The notes under the pieces: generated by a model
Told to the model about the DNA's origin: nothing
The model's input: only the letters and a program-made list of their open reading frames with translations
Databases searched by the model: none
Origin: Basidiobolus meristosporus CBS 931.73
Lineage: Eukaryota; Basidiobolomycota; Basidiobolomycetes; Basidiobolales; Basidiobolaceae
DNA: 64,000 nucleotides
NCBI GenBank assembly: GCA_002104905.1
Contig: MCFE01000178.1
Location: 62,001 to 126,000, forward strand
Reading direction: 5' to 3'
Shown: piece by piece, positions 46,832 through 57,260 of the stretch
Layout of the letters: each line of letters starts with the position of its first letter
Position numbering within the stretch: the first letter of the stretch is position 1
Made by a program: the position numbers and the translations under genes

Positions 46832-47790
46832 ATGTCTGTGATCCACACGCTGTTCTATGTTTTCCTGTTGTGCTGTCCGTTGATAATGGGGCATATGGAG
46901 ATGATTGAACCTATTCCGCGAAGGTCGAAGTATGGGGCCGGCGATACTGCTGGGATTGATTATGATATGACTTCTCCTTTGGACAAAGAGGTGATTCAAA
47001 CCAACGTTTTCGCACGACCCATGGCCAACCTTGACTAATCATTCTGTAGAGACCGTATCCGTGCCGTGGCCACAGGGAAGGTCCTAGTGTTGCGGAGTAT
47101 TCGTCAGGAGGCTCCATAAGGGTCAAGCTGGCAGGAAGCGCCTCACATAACGGCGGTCACTGCCAATTTTCACTCTCGATAGATGGCGGGAAAACCTTCA
47201 TAGTAACCAAGACAGTGCTAGGAAACTGTATGGTTGGCAGTCTCGAGTACGATGTTCCCATTCCCAACACAGCCCCTAATGGAAAGGCCGTGTTGGGTTG
47301 GACATGGATCAACAAAACCGGTAATCGAGAGTATTACATGAATTGCGCAGATATAACCATCAAAGATGGTACTGGCCAATGCATCAGTGGCCCCAAGAAT
47401 TTTATCGCCAATCTCCCGGGCTATTCCGTTATTCCGGAATTTACCAAGGACAACGCATACGTAGATCATTTTCAAAACCGCCCCTATGTTACCTCTTGCT
47501 CTACAAATGGGGATTCTCATGCCACGCAAGCTGATCCTGATCAGGAGGTTGAGTCTGAATATACCAGAAACCAAGATCAAGATCCAAACTCAGGCTCTGG
47601 TTCTACAGCTAAGGAGCAGGGAAAGCACCCAGAAGATGAGGAAGCCTCAACTGGCGGGCCATGTGAGGTGCGCTGTATTGATGGCCCTGTATATCAAGTT
47701 TGCGGGCACGGAGGAATGACTCCGTTTCGCATGAGGTGTGCACCAGGGACAACATGTCGCAAGCAACAAGGGCAAATTTTTTGCTTGTAA
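46832..47790 (+). CDS. Secreted LPMO-like protein (AA11-like) with CBM19-like tail
   Basis: Two exons: 46,832-46,990 and 47,050-47,790; 900 nt, 299 residues. A 20-residue signal peptide (hydrophobic YVFLLCCPLIMG) leaves His21 as the mature N terminus (HMEMIEPIPRR). A free N-terminal His is the first ligand of the copper histidine brace in lytic polysaccharide monooxygenases. The second candidate ligand is His86 in the HNGGHCQFS block, and Tyr149 in GNREYYMNCAD fits the axial position; PYPCRG (55-60) and WTWINKTGN (137-145) are usual for the AA11-type chitin oxidases. An acidic Ser/Gly/Gln linker (about 205-257) joins a Cys-rich tail (258-299, VYQVCGHG and CAPGTTC) resembling a CBM19 chitin-binding module. 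Predicted role: extracellular oxidative cleavage or remodelling of chitin. The intron was placed so that SPLDKE joins RPYPCRG, the family order. Confidence 0.88.
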
Positions 47791-48059
47791 CCTGGGAAGC
47801 CCCATAGACATCAATGCCTCCTATACCTAGCATCAGTCAATGTCATCCTTACAGTGGAACCTACGTTACACGAAATTTTGTCAGTCTTGCATCTACATAG
47901 CATTCATAGCGTTCATCCTCAGCAATTGCATACTAGCCACAATTTCCCCTCTGCATCAGCTCTGATCAATGGCCTATTTCAACAATTTGCGCCCATGATC
48001 CTCGCCAATATTGTTCTTTCTAAATACAGTCAAATCAACATTATCCCCAACTGACTGAA
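47791..48059. other. Right edge of the gene island
   Basis: 3' flank of the LPMO-like gene passing into AT-rich repeat DNA. Nothing recognised. Confidence 0.4.
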
Positions 48060-49440
48060 ACTACTTTGGCATTTAGCTGGTGTTTTGCATTCAAACTTTC
48101 AATTGCAATTTTGGGGGAGGTAGTGAGCAGCTGATTACCAGATTTGGTGTGGATGCTAGTTGGCATAGTGTTCTCCTGGAAAATATGACTGCTTGTTTAC
48201 CAAATAGCTGTTGTAAAAATTCGTATTTCCACCTAAATATTCACCTAACTTAGTCACTTAGATCATTACCTTCAAATCCTAGAAAATACTGACCAAATTC
48301 CTTGTCGGGATTTACTTAGAATATTTACCCAGAACATGAAAATTTGATAAGTTGTTCAAACAGCCCCAAACTTTGCACACATGTTCTTGGGACCTTCCTT
48401 AACCTATTCTACGTGTTTGTAATGCCAAGACCAGGTAAAAGTACAAATACCACTTTTACATTCAATAAATCATTAAGTGAAAACCACATAATCTACTTGT
48501 TCTCCCAATCACTTCCAATATCTCCAAGACTCTTACAACAATAGCTAGTACCTGAGGTATTGAGAGTGGTCAGTTATGAGAGCCTAGGAATTCCACTGAC
48601 ATTAAAATGGAATCCTGTTAGCCATTTCTTGATATTTTTCTTAGAGAATTGGAGCTTGTAAGAAGTATTTTGAGCAATGGATACCCTTTATATATCTTGC
48701 CAGTTCTTTCAGGTCTCTCAGATTCTTTGAAGGGCTCATTCAGCTTGAAATGCCCCATGTGTACCTTGGTCACTGGAATTGGGATATTGTTGAAGAGCAA
48801 ATGCATTGCTCCAGTCAAAAGCTTTTGCTCCAACTTACTCCCTTCATGTTAAATATATTTGACTTTTGATTGATTTCTTATTTGGCTTATTGGCCTGTGT
48901 TGCCACAGCTTTGCTGCAATTGCATGTTGACCTCTGTACATTTTGTCAGTGGAAAGATGACATACTGAACATTGGTGTGAATACATAAAATATGAGCAAG
49001 TTATAGAGTGAGTCCGCTAAATCTGACACATTTGGCTGCAAAACTATCCATTGTCCATAGAAAAGCTGATCAACATGTTGATATCTGGTGTATCTAGAAT
49101 GCAGTAAATGACATGTACTTTGTCATGCTAGCCATATATTAGTATCCCATTGGATAGCATACAAGTTCATCCAGTAATGACCACAGGTAGCCATCCAGAT
49201 TGGACAGAATCTTAGGCCCAGATATCAGTGAGACCACCATAAGATTACTGCTGTAATACCATAAGATTGGTGGCAGATTCAGGTTGGTGAGAATCAGTGG
49301 CCAGCAGGATTTGCTGGCAGAGTACTGCTTAATAATTATGCATCATATGTCAAGGCAAAGTCATGGTCATGTGAAAGATTTCAAAGTTGGAATTCATTGA
49401 ATACTAGTAGGTCTCAAGCTGATATTCTGTATGGTATTTT
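48060..49440 (-). mobile_element. Plavaka/Tnp2-like transposase fragment, middle to N-terminal part
   Basis: The minus strand carries the block PVTKVHMGHFKLNEPFK (48,618-48,833), the LQLQQSW-type region near 48,920, and the block with GPKIL..LDGYLWSLLDELVC near 49,150-49,210. The order from high to low coordinate is that of a Plavaka transposase. A solo copia LTR (48,209-48,540) splits it. Stops in all frames. Confidence 0.6.
48209..48540 (+). repeat. Solo copia LTR (short type, 332 bp)
   Basis: TGTTGTAAAAATTCG to CTCTTACAACA, flanked by perfect 5-bp duplications ATAGC (48,204-48,208 and 48,541-48,545). It lacks the ~17-bp insert of the long type, as do the LTRs of the full element at 50,769-55,477. 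Confidence 0.92.
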
Positions 49441-50008
49441 GCTGATACATAGCTAATGTTTCTGCTTCAAATTTTCAGTTGCACTTTTGGGTGGAAATAA
49501 TGATCACCAGGCTTGGTGTGAATGCTAGTTTGCCCTATGAGAAATAATTTGATACTTACAAGTGGATTCATTCCCAATCAGCCATTAGGATCCTGCAATG
49601 AGGCCATCATAATGTCAGCAGCTTGGAATTGGTGACCCTCTGCACAATCTTACAACAAGATCATGATGGTGTTTTGCTGTTTTTACTGCCAAATATTGTC
49701 ATAAACTTCAGTGTTTCAATGGTATATTGTAAGGATTTCTATGGCATTCTGGAAGACTCAATGCAGTCTACATTTATTTGAGCAGACTTTGCCAGCTAGT
49801 ACATAGAATTGCCTTATATGGAGAGAAACCTAATGGTGTTTTGACAGACTTGATGTGGACCTTTGCTGGCATTATCATGGCAGTACAGTGGTCTACTCTA
49901 CCAATTTACAAGATGGTAGTTCATTTGTTGCCACCCCTGGTGTCATTCACATATTTACTGTGGAATTATGCCACTTTGTTTACATACCCATTACTAGCAT
50001 GGGTATTC

Positions 50009-50356
50009 TTTTGTAAGAGTCTTGGAGATATTGGAAGTGATTGGCAGAATAGGTTGATTATGCAATTTTCACTTAATGATTATTTGAATGTAAAAGTAGT
50101 TTATATACTTTTACATAGTCTTAGCACAACAAGCATATTGAGTATACTTAGGAAGGTCCCAAGAGCATGTGTACAAAGTTTGGCGTGGCTTGAACAACTT
50201 TGAGAATACTCATATCTGGGTATCTGATATATTGGTGAAAATATTCATAGTAAATCCCAACAAGTAATTTGGTCAGTATTCTCTAGGATCTGAAGGTAAT
50301 GATCCAAGTGACTAAGCTAGGTGAATATTTAGGTGGAATTACAAATTTTTACAACA
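50009..50356 (-). repeat. Solo copia LTR (long type, 348 bp)
   Basis: Reverse orientation, from TTTTGTAAGAGTC (TG changed to TT) to TTTTTACAACA, with perfect duplications TATTC at 50,004-50,008 and 50,357-50,361. It contains the long-type insert. Confidence 0.9.
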
Positions 50357-50768
50357 TATTCCACATATTATGCAAATCAAAAAAAATATGGCCTCTTGCT
50401 TACTAACCTCTACATATGTACACACTTGCTGCAAATGACACACTTCTATGATATCAGCTTTAGAGCTTTTCAGCTTGATACTTGCAAAGTTGCCATACAC
50501 CTGGTATTGCATGTAGCCTATACATCTTGCAAACATAGGCTTGGTGCCACCACTGTTGCCATAATTATCTCTTGAGTATCCCCAAAATACTTTTTAGTAC
50601 TTAGCCAATATAAATCTTCTTCCTGCTGGATTTTGTCCTGCATTTAGGTGTGCTATGACTGTTGGGTGTGTGAAATCTGTACCAAAGGGTGTAGAAATCA
50701 GCTTATACCCAGGGGAAACCCATCATACTTTGGTAAAGTTGCTCTAATAAAAGTTATTGGCTTGTCGT

Positions 50769-51100
50769 TGTTGTAAAAATTTGTATTTCCACCTAAATAT
50801 TCACCTAACTTAGTCACTTAGATCATCACCTTCAAATCCTAGAGAATACTGACCAAATTCCTGGTTGGGACTTACTTAGAATATATACCCAAAACATGAA
50901 AATTCTCAAAGTTGTACAAACAGCCCCAAACTTTGCACACATGCTCTTGGGACCTTCCTTAACCTACTCCACATGCTTGTAATGCCAAGACCATGTAAAA
51001 GTATAAATACTACTCTTACATTCAATAAATTATTAAGTGAAAACCACATAATCTACTTGTTCTCCCAATCACTTCCAATATCTCCAAAACTCTTACAATA
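50769..51100 (+). repeat. 5' LTR of the copia element
   Basis: TGTTGTAAAAATTTG to CTCTTACAATA (the last CA changed to TA). TATA-like TATAAATAC near 51,003 and AATAAA near 51,024 mark the U3/R region. Confidence 0.92.
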
Positions 51101-51104
51101 GGTT

Positions 51105-51869
51105 ATGAGCCCCAAGCTGTCACTTGCTGCAATGTCTACTACTGCTATTACTGGAATTTTTCCCTCTGCTGAAAAGTTGGATGGATCTAACTACCAAGTG
51201 TGGAAGGTGAAGATGAAGATGCTTCTACAAGAAAGAGGCCTTTGGGATATTGTCATGGGAGAAGAATGCCCTCCTAAAAGCATGGGAGAGGAAGCCTTGA
51301 AGTACCAGAAGAAAGAACAAAGTGCCTTTAACTGCATTTGCCTTAATGTTCAGGACAAATTGCTAATTCAATGCTCAAGAGCAAAAACGGCAAAGAATGC
51401 CTGGAAGGCATTAGAAGACACATACCAGTCATGTTCAGCTGCCAAGAAAATGTATCTGAGACAAAAATCCTTTAGTAAAAAGATGCTGCCAGGAGAAGAA
51501 ATGAAAAATCTAATTAACAGAATTACCCTGCTGGTAGATGAAATGAAATCTGTGGGCGTACCAACTACTGATGAGGATGTGCTAGTTACCGTCCTGAATA
51601 GCCTGACAGACAAGTTTCAGGGCCTTGTATCAGCCTTAGAGTCCAGAACTGAAGATTTGACCTTAAATTACGTATATGGAAGGCTCCTGTACAAAGAATT
51701 AAGAAAATCAAGTGCCAATAAGAAGGAAGAAGAAAATGCTTTAATAAGCAATGATAACCAACAAAGGAGGTACCCAAGACCCTACAAAGGCAACAGCAAC
51801 CTGTTTTGTAACTACTGCAAAAGGAAAGGACACACCTCAGACCGGTGTCTCAAAAAGAAAGATAATTAG
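51105..51869 (+). CDS. Copia gag (capsid-nucleocapsid), intact frame
   Basis: 254 residues from the ATG at 51,105, five bases after the LTR; a second ATG lies at 51,132. It contains the UBN2/DUF4219-type capsid region (FPSAEKLDGSNYQVWKVKMK near residues 19-38, and AKNAWKALEDTYQS) and ends with a CCHC zinc knuckle CNYCKRKGHTSDRC (about residues 235-248) that binds the element's RNA. It stops with TAG, and protease begins in the same frame directly afterwards, so gag and pol are fused except for that codon. Retrotransposon protein that forms virus-like particles inside the cell. Confidence 0.9.
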   Translation: MSPKLSLAAMSTTAITGIFPSAEKLDGSNYQVWKVKMKMLLQERGLWDIVMGEECPPKSMGEEALKYQKKEQSAFNCICLNVQDKLLIQCSRAKTAKNAWKALEDTYQSCSAAKKMYLRQKSFSKKMLPGEEMKNLINRITLLVDEMKSVGVPTTDEDVLVTVLNSLTDKFQGLVSALESRTEDLTLNYVYGRLLYKELRKSSANKKEEENALISNDNQQRRYPRPYKGNSNLFCNYCKRKGHTSDRCLKKKDN

Positions 51870-53179
51870 CAAAAGAAGCCTGAATTTGGAAATGCTGCTA
51901 CAACTGAAGATAGACTATTCATGTCTGCACTAAATATGACCACAAACAAGGATTCTCAGACGTGGCATATTGACTGTGGAGCATCTTAACACTTTACACA
52001 CCAAAAAGAACTTTTTACCCCATATCAAGAAATTCCAATTAAGAAGGTTTTCATGGGTGATGATAGAACACTTGATGCAGTGGGAGAAGGAACTATCCAA
52101 GTAAACCTTAGAAGCAGTGAAGGAAGCCATACACTGACCTTCAAAGAAGTACTCTATGTACCAGAAATAGCTAAGAACCTACTCTCTGTAAGCAAGGCCA
52201 CAGCGGAAGGACTCAGTTTCAGTTTTGACAATTCTGGATGCAGGATCACTGATCAAAATGGTGCTTATATTGCTTTGGGCATCAGAGATCAGAATCTATA
52301 CAGGTTGACTTATATTCCATCATATCTGGAAGCCAATATAAGTAACTTAAATGAAGAAACACCAATGCTTTGGCATAAGAGATTTGGACACATCAATTTT
52401 GATTATTTGCGCAAAATGATCAAAGATCAGCTAATTTCTGGAGTGAAAATTGATCCCCCAGCTAATTTGGAGCACTGTGAAGCCTGCATATATGAGAAAC
52501 AAGCCAGACAACTGTTCAAGAGCTCTGGGTTAATCAAAACTAAGAAAAAATTAGATCTAATTCACTCAGATCTGTGTGGACCTATGCAAAATTTATCCTT
52601 AGGTGGGATGAAGTATTTAATCACTTTTATTGATGATTATACAAGATACACATGGGTCTACTTCATGGAGAGAAAGGAAGAAGCTCTGTCTAAGCTCAGA
52701 GAGTTTAAAGCCATGGTGGAGAGAAAAACTGGTGAAAAAATCAAGAAAATACACTCTGACAATGGTGGAGAATATACCTCAAAACTCTCAATCCACTTCT
52801 GCAAAATTCATGGGATAAAGCAAGAGACTACTGTACCATACTCCCCACAGCAAAATGGAGTAGCAGAACAAGCTAACAGATCAATAATTGATATGGCAAG
52901 ATCTATGATCCATGATCAAAAATTATCCTATGATTTTTGGGCGGAATCAGTTGCCACCGCTGTATATCTTAAAAATAGGAGTTATAACAGAATACTTTGT
53001 GATTCTACTTCATTTGAAGCATGGTATAGATACAGACCAAGTGCCAAACATCTAAGAATATTTGGGTGTACAGCATATGCCAAAAAACTGGCCGGAAATC
53101 AGTCAAAATTTGAGCCAAAAAGTGTAAAATGCATATTTTTGGGCTACTGCAATGAGAGTAAGGCATACAGACTCTAAAA
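51870..53179 (+). pseudogene. Copia protease and integrase
   Basis: Same frame as gag. The protease core is WHIDCGAS then a TAA where a Ser is usual (51,987-51,989), then HFTHQKELF. From 52,053 the frame is open for 374 codons: protease rest (VLYVPEIAKNLLSVSKA), the integrase zinc motif (WHKRFGHINFDYL and CEACIYEKQ), the catalytic core with LDLIHSDLCGP, FIDDYTRYTWVYF, IHSDNGGEYTS and QQNGVAEQANR (D, D and E all present), and FGCTAYAKK. It stops at 53,179 where the copia polyprotein should go on. One changed base thus kills the protease while the integrase is intact. Confidence 0.9.
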
Positions 53180-55145
53180 TACCAAAGCAAAGAAGCTGAT
53201 CAAGTCCAGGGATGTCTTGTTTAATGAAAATTCAAAGTTTTCACAGAAAATGACAGCAGATGATAACAAAAATTTGATCTCAAGTCCACCAATTGTCAGT
53301 ATTGAATCAGAGCAAAACAATGAAGATTTTTTCTCTCCAGGGGACTCTACAACCATGGTTCAGCCAGAATCAGTGCCCAGGAATATCCCAGAAGTGATCA
53401 TTCCAGTATCAAATGCCCGGAGATCCAATTGGACAAGAAATAGCCCAATTACTATATCAATGAGGGTACAAATTTAGCCAAGTTTAATTCCATCAGATTA
53501 ATATAGGCTATTGCAGCCAAATATAAGTTTTTTATTCATCAAATAGATGTAAAAACTGCATTTTTGAATGGAGAACTTGATGAGGATGTGTATATGGACC
53601 AGCTTGATGGGTTTGTTGACCAGGATAACCCTCATTTGGTCTGCAAGCTTAAAAGTCACTGTATGGTCTCAAACAATCACCAAGAGCCTGGAATTGAAAG
53701 ATAGATTATTATTTGGAATCTTTGAGTTTCAAGAGGAGTAATGCTGACTATAGTACATACTATAAGCCCAATAGAGCAAGTCCAGTTCTATTAGCTCTAT
53801 ATGTGGATGATCTTATTATAGCTGCCAATAACCTAGAAACATTGGAAGAGACTAAATCCAGCCTATCTAAGGAGTTCAAGATGTCCAATCTAGGAGAACT
53901 TAGTTACTACTTAGGGATTAAGTTCTCCATAAACAGAAGTACCCAGACTATCACCCTAAGCCAATCCAAGTATATTCAAGATATACTAAAGAAGTATAAA
54001 ATGGAAGACTATAAACTGGCAGCTACCCCAATGGAGACAAACCTTAACTTGGTCAAAACTCAACCAAATCAAGAGAGCTTGGTTCCATCTGAAAGCCCTG
54101 ACTTTCCTTATCAATCTATGATCGGCAGTCTGATGTATATCATGCTTGGAACACGTCCAGATATCTCATATTTAGTGGGAGCTGTCAGCCAACATAATCA
54201 GAACTATGGATCTGATCATATTGCAGCAGTTGAGCGGATTTTTAGATACCTAAAAGGAACTGCTGATATCTGCTTAAGATACACTTATAAGGATTCAGAA
54301 CAGGATCTTGTGGGATACTCTGATGCTGATTGGGGACAAAATTTGGAAGACAGAAGATCCACCACAGGATTCACCTTTCTTTACTGTAAAGGAGCAATTT
54401 CATGGAATTCAAGAAAGCAACCAACTGTAGCACTTTCTGCTACAGAGGCAGAGTATATTGCAGCCTGTGAAGCTACAAAAGAAGCAATGTGGTTAAGAAA
54501 ACAATTTACAGATTTAGGCCTATGTCAAAAAACGCCCATTACTTTATTTCAAGATAATCAAGGATGTATACAATTAGGTAGAAGTCCAACTTTTCATGCT
54601 AGAACCAAGCACATAGATATTAGAAATCATTTCATATGTGAAGCTATAGAGAATAACTTAGTTAGCTTAGTTTACTGTCCTACAGATGAAATGATTGCAG
54701 ACATATTTACCAGACCATTAGCTAGATACTGTTGTAAGAGTCTTGGAGATATTGGAAGTGATTGGGAGAACAAGTAGATAATGTGGTTTTCACTTAATAA
54801 TTTATTGAATGTAAAAGTAGTATTTATACTTTTACATGGTCTTGGCATTACAAACACATAGAATAGGTTAAGGAAGGTCCCAAGAACATGTGTGCAAAGT
54901 TTGGGGCTGTTTGGACAACTTTGAGAATTTTCATGTTCTGGGTACCTGGTATTTTGGTGAAAATATTCTAAGTGAATCCCAACAAGGAATTTGGTCAGTA
55001 TTCTCTAGGATTTGAAGGTGATGATCTAAGTGACTAAGTTAGGTGAATATTTAGGTGGAAATACAAATTTTTACAACAGAGACAAGTTTGAATATCTTAG
55101 GTCAAAATTAGGACTAGTCAGTATGAACATTTAGCTGAGTGGGAG
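53180..55145 (+). pseudogene. Copia reverse transcriptase and RNase H, with deletion and insertion
   Basis: 53,217-53,477 is the integrase-RT linker (ending NYYINEGTNL). It joins at about 53,476 directly to AKFNSIRL, so the finger part of RT, including the VFK/KARLV block seen at 12,030-12,110, is deleted. A long open frame, 53,713-54,777, carries LYVDDLIIAANNLE (RT active site), GTRPDISYLVGAVSQ, and copia RNase H (DADWGQNLEDRRSTTGFTF, TEAEYIAACEATKEAMWLRK, RTKHIDIRNHF). Its end is cut by the solo LTR at 54,730-55,078; the last residues (DKFEYLRSKLGLVSMNI) follow at 55,079-55,133. Confidence 0.9.
54730..55078 (-). repeat. Solo copia LTR (long type, 349 bp) nested in copia pol
   Basis: Reverse orientation TGTTGTAAGAGTC to TTTTTACAACA. 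Target duplications GATAC (54,725-54,729) and GAGAC (55,079-55,083). The undisturbed target CTAGAGACAAGTTTG is visible in the sister copy at 13,408. It is the same family as the host's LTRs but the long subtype. Confidence 0.92.
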
Positions 55146-55477
55146 TGTTGTAAAAATTTGTATTTCCACCTAAATATTCACCTAACTTAGTCACTTAGAT
55201 CATCACCTTCAAATCCTAGAGAATACTGACCAAATTCCTTGTTGGGATTTACTTAGAATATATACCCAGAACGTGAAAATTCTCAATGTTGTCCAAACAG
55301 CCCCAAACTCTGCACACATGTTCTTGGGACCTTCCTTAACCTATTCTACGTGTTTGTAATGCCAAGACCATGTAAAAGTATAAATACTACTTTTACATTC
55401 AATAAATTATTAAGTGAAAACCACATAATCTACTTGTTCTCCTAATCCCTTCCAATATCTCCAAGACTCTTACAACA
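55146..55477 (+). repeat. 3' LTR of the copia element
   Basis: TGTTGTAAAAATTTG to CTCTTACAACA, 332 bp, short type, differing from the 5' LTR by scattered substitutions. Confidence 0.92.
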
Positions 55478-57049
55478 GTTGTGTCCAACCCATCTTTGCA
55501 TTACTTAACTGATTATCCATCCATTGGGGCTGTGTAGCTTCTTGATGCCCAAGGCATAGGTGTATCCATGTGCACTTATATGCACAATATTTTCCAACTC
55601 TTCCTGGCTTTCCACCATATGCCAGCCCAGCACATTCATGACAGACTGGAAGATAATATTCTTGATGAAATTGGGATATGGCAGTAACTGCAACTTGTCT
55701 TGTTATCTCCCTACACATCTGCTCCATAGGAAACTCCCAACAGGTAACATAAGGTCCACTATTCACTGCACACTAAGCAAAATGCAGTAGAAAATTGATA
55801 AAGTAGTGGCAGAGATCTACATGTCAGCTTTATGCTTTTAGTAAAGCTGCTCAAGTCTTGTTACACACTCCTTGCATAAAAGTTGTAGATGCACTTGATT
55901 GGCATTAGTGATCTGCTTATGGATAGATATTCCTGATGTGTCAACATATGAATACTAATGTTTCCAATGTAATTTTGCTGGAAATTGCTTCAGAAGGCCA
56001 CTTGAATAATTACATATCCAGGTCATCCAGTCCTTGCATTTGTACCATAGCATATATGTATGAATATTGATTGGAGCTTGTGAGAAGTACTTTGGGTGGT
56101 AGATAATCTGTGATATCTTGCCAGATCTTTTGAATATCTCTGATATCTCAAAGAGCTCATTTAGCTTGAAATGCCCCATGAACAACTTGGTCTCTAGTAT
56201 AGGGATATTGTGGAAAAGCAAATTCATTGCTCCCAGTGGAAAGCTTTTGCTCCAGCAACTACCTTCTATCCTTAGTATCTCCAGTTTCCAGCTTGTTCCA
56301 TATTATGGCAATGGCCTATAGCTTACCAACTTTGCTGCAATTGCATGTTGACTTCTGTATGTTCTCTCTGTTGGAAGATCATGTTCTTAGTGTTGGTTTT
56401 TGGGAAATAATAATGTGTGTGAGTTATGGGGTATATCCTCTGGATCTCACACATTTGAGAGCAATACCATCTATTGTGCCCAGATAAGCTCACTATCCTG
56501 CTGAAGGCTGGGGTATCAATTACTAGTATCCCTCTGGAAAGCATACAAAACTCATCCAGCAATGGATACAGGTAGCTATCCAGGTTGGACAGTGATTTAG
56601 GCCCAGATACCAGTGAGATTACCATCAGATTTCTGCTCTGATGCTGTAAGATAGGTGGCAGATTCAGGTTGTTGTAAATCAGTGATGAGCAGGATTTGAT
56701 CATAGAGTACTTGTTTAATGAAAATCTGACAAGTTTCAAGGCAATGGCTTGGCCATACATACGTTCAAAGTAGCCCTTACTTCTTAGTTGTATGTAATAT
56801 TTGACATCAAATATAATGTAAATATTTGCGCTTGATTGATACTAAGTGTCATACATTAAAGCTTCACAATATTTGTTGGACTGCATGAGCTTCTTAAGAC
56901 AGGGTTTTACTGGAATATATCTGGAGTGTGAAGAAATTTTCTCCTTTAGTAGTAGACTCCTGACAAGTATGACACCTAGCAATGGGGCATTTTCTGATAT
57001 GAATGCCATGCAATTGTTAACACACGCTGGTATCAGGAAAGTCTCTGGC

Positions 57050-57260
57050 GCTGTAATTATTGAGTTGTCACCTGAATATTCACACTAACTTATTCCCATA
57101 GATCTTATTCTTTGATTAGCATTCTGTTGTGACCAAATTTCTTTTGGGATTTACTTACAGTATTTTTATCAAATTATCAGGTACCCATATTATGATCACT
57201 CTCAATGTTGTCCAAAAGCCCCCAAACTTTGCACACATATTCTTTGGACCTTCCTTAACA
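57050..57260 (+). repeat. Diverged partial copia LTR
   Basis: Words such as CACCTGAATATTCAC, GGGATTTACTTA, CAAATTATCAGGTACCCA and CCCCAAACTTTGCACACAT follow the order of the copia LTR (long type). It ends abruptly at CCTTCCTTAAC, where a plus-strand Plavaka fragment begins. It is clearly older than the other LTRs. Confidence 0.7.

Larger units (their letters stand above)
50769..55477 (+). mobile_element. Near-complete Ty1/copia element with both LTRs
   Basis: Both LTRs are 332 bp (50,769-51,100 and 55,146-55,477) and flanking duplications are GTCGT (50,764-50,768) and GTTGT (55,478-55,482), one change apart. Internal order is gag, protease, integrase, RT, RNase H, as in copia. Likely primer site: GGTTATGAGCCC right after the left LTR. 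The polypurine tract GAGTGGGAG precedes the right LTR. Defects: two in-frame stops, a deletion of the N-terminal RT part at about 53,476, frame changes near 53,660, and a 349-bp solo LTR inside the RNase H end. It is therefore not autonomous. Confidence 0.93.
49441..57085 (-). mobile_element. Plavaka/Tnp2-like copy split by copia insertions
   Basis: After removing the insertions, the minus strand reads: N-terminal zinc region (about 57,080-56,850), SLVSGPKSLSNLDSYLYPLL and SLSGHNRWYCSQMCEIQRIY (56,323-56,760), LPILETKLFMGHFKLNELFE (56,227-55,955), VNSGPYVTCWEFPMEQMCRE (55,766-55,690), PYPNFIKNI, and then, left of 50,769, the C-terminal segment with FFLICIICGIC to about 49,580. The GPxxTxWxFPMEQMC block is diagnostic. 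The copia element (50,769-55,477) and a solo LTR (50,009-50,356) interrupt it at recognisable target duplications. The remaining frame has stops, so it was already decaying. Confidence 0.7.
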
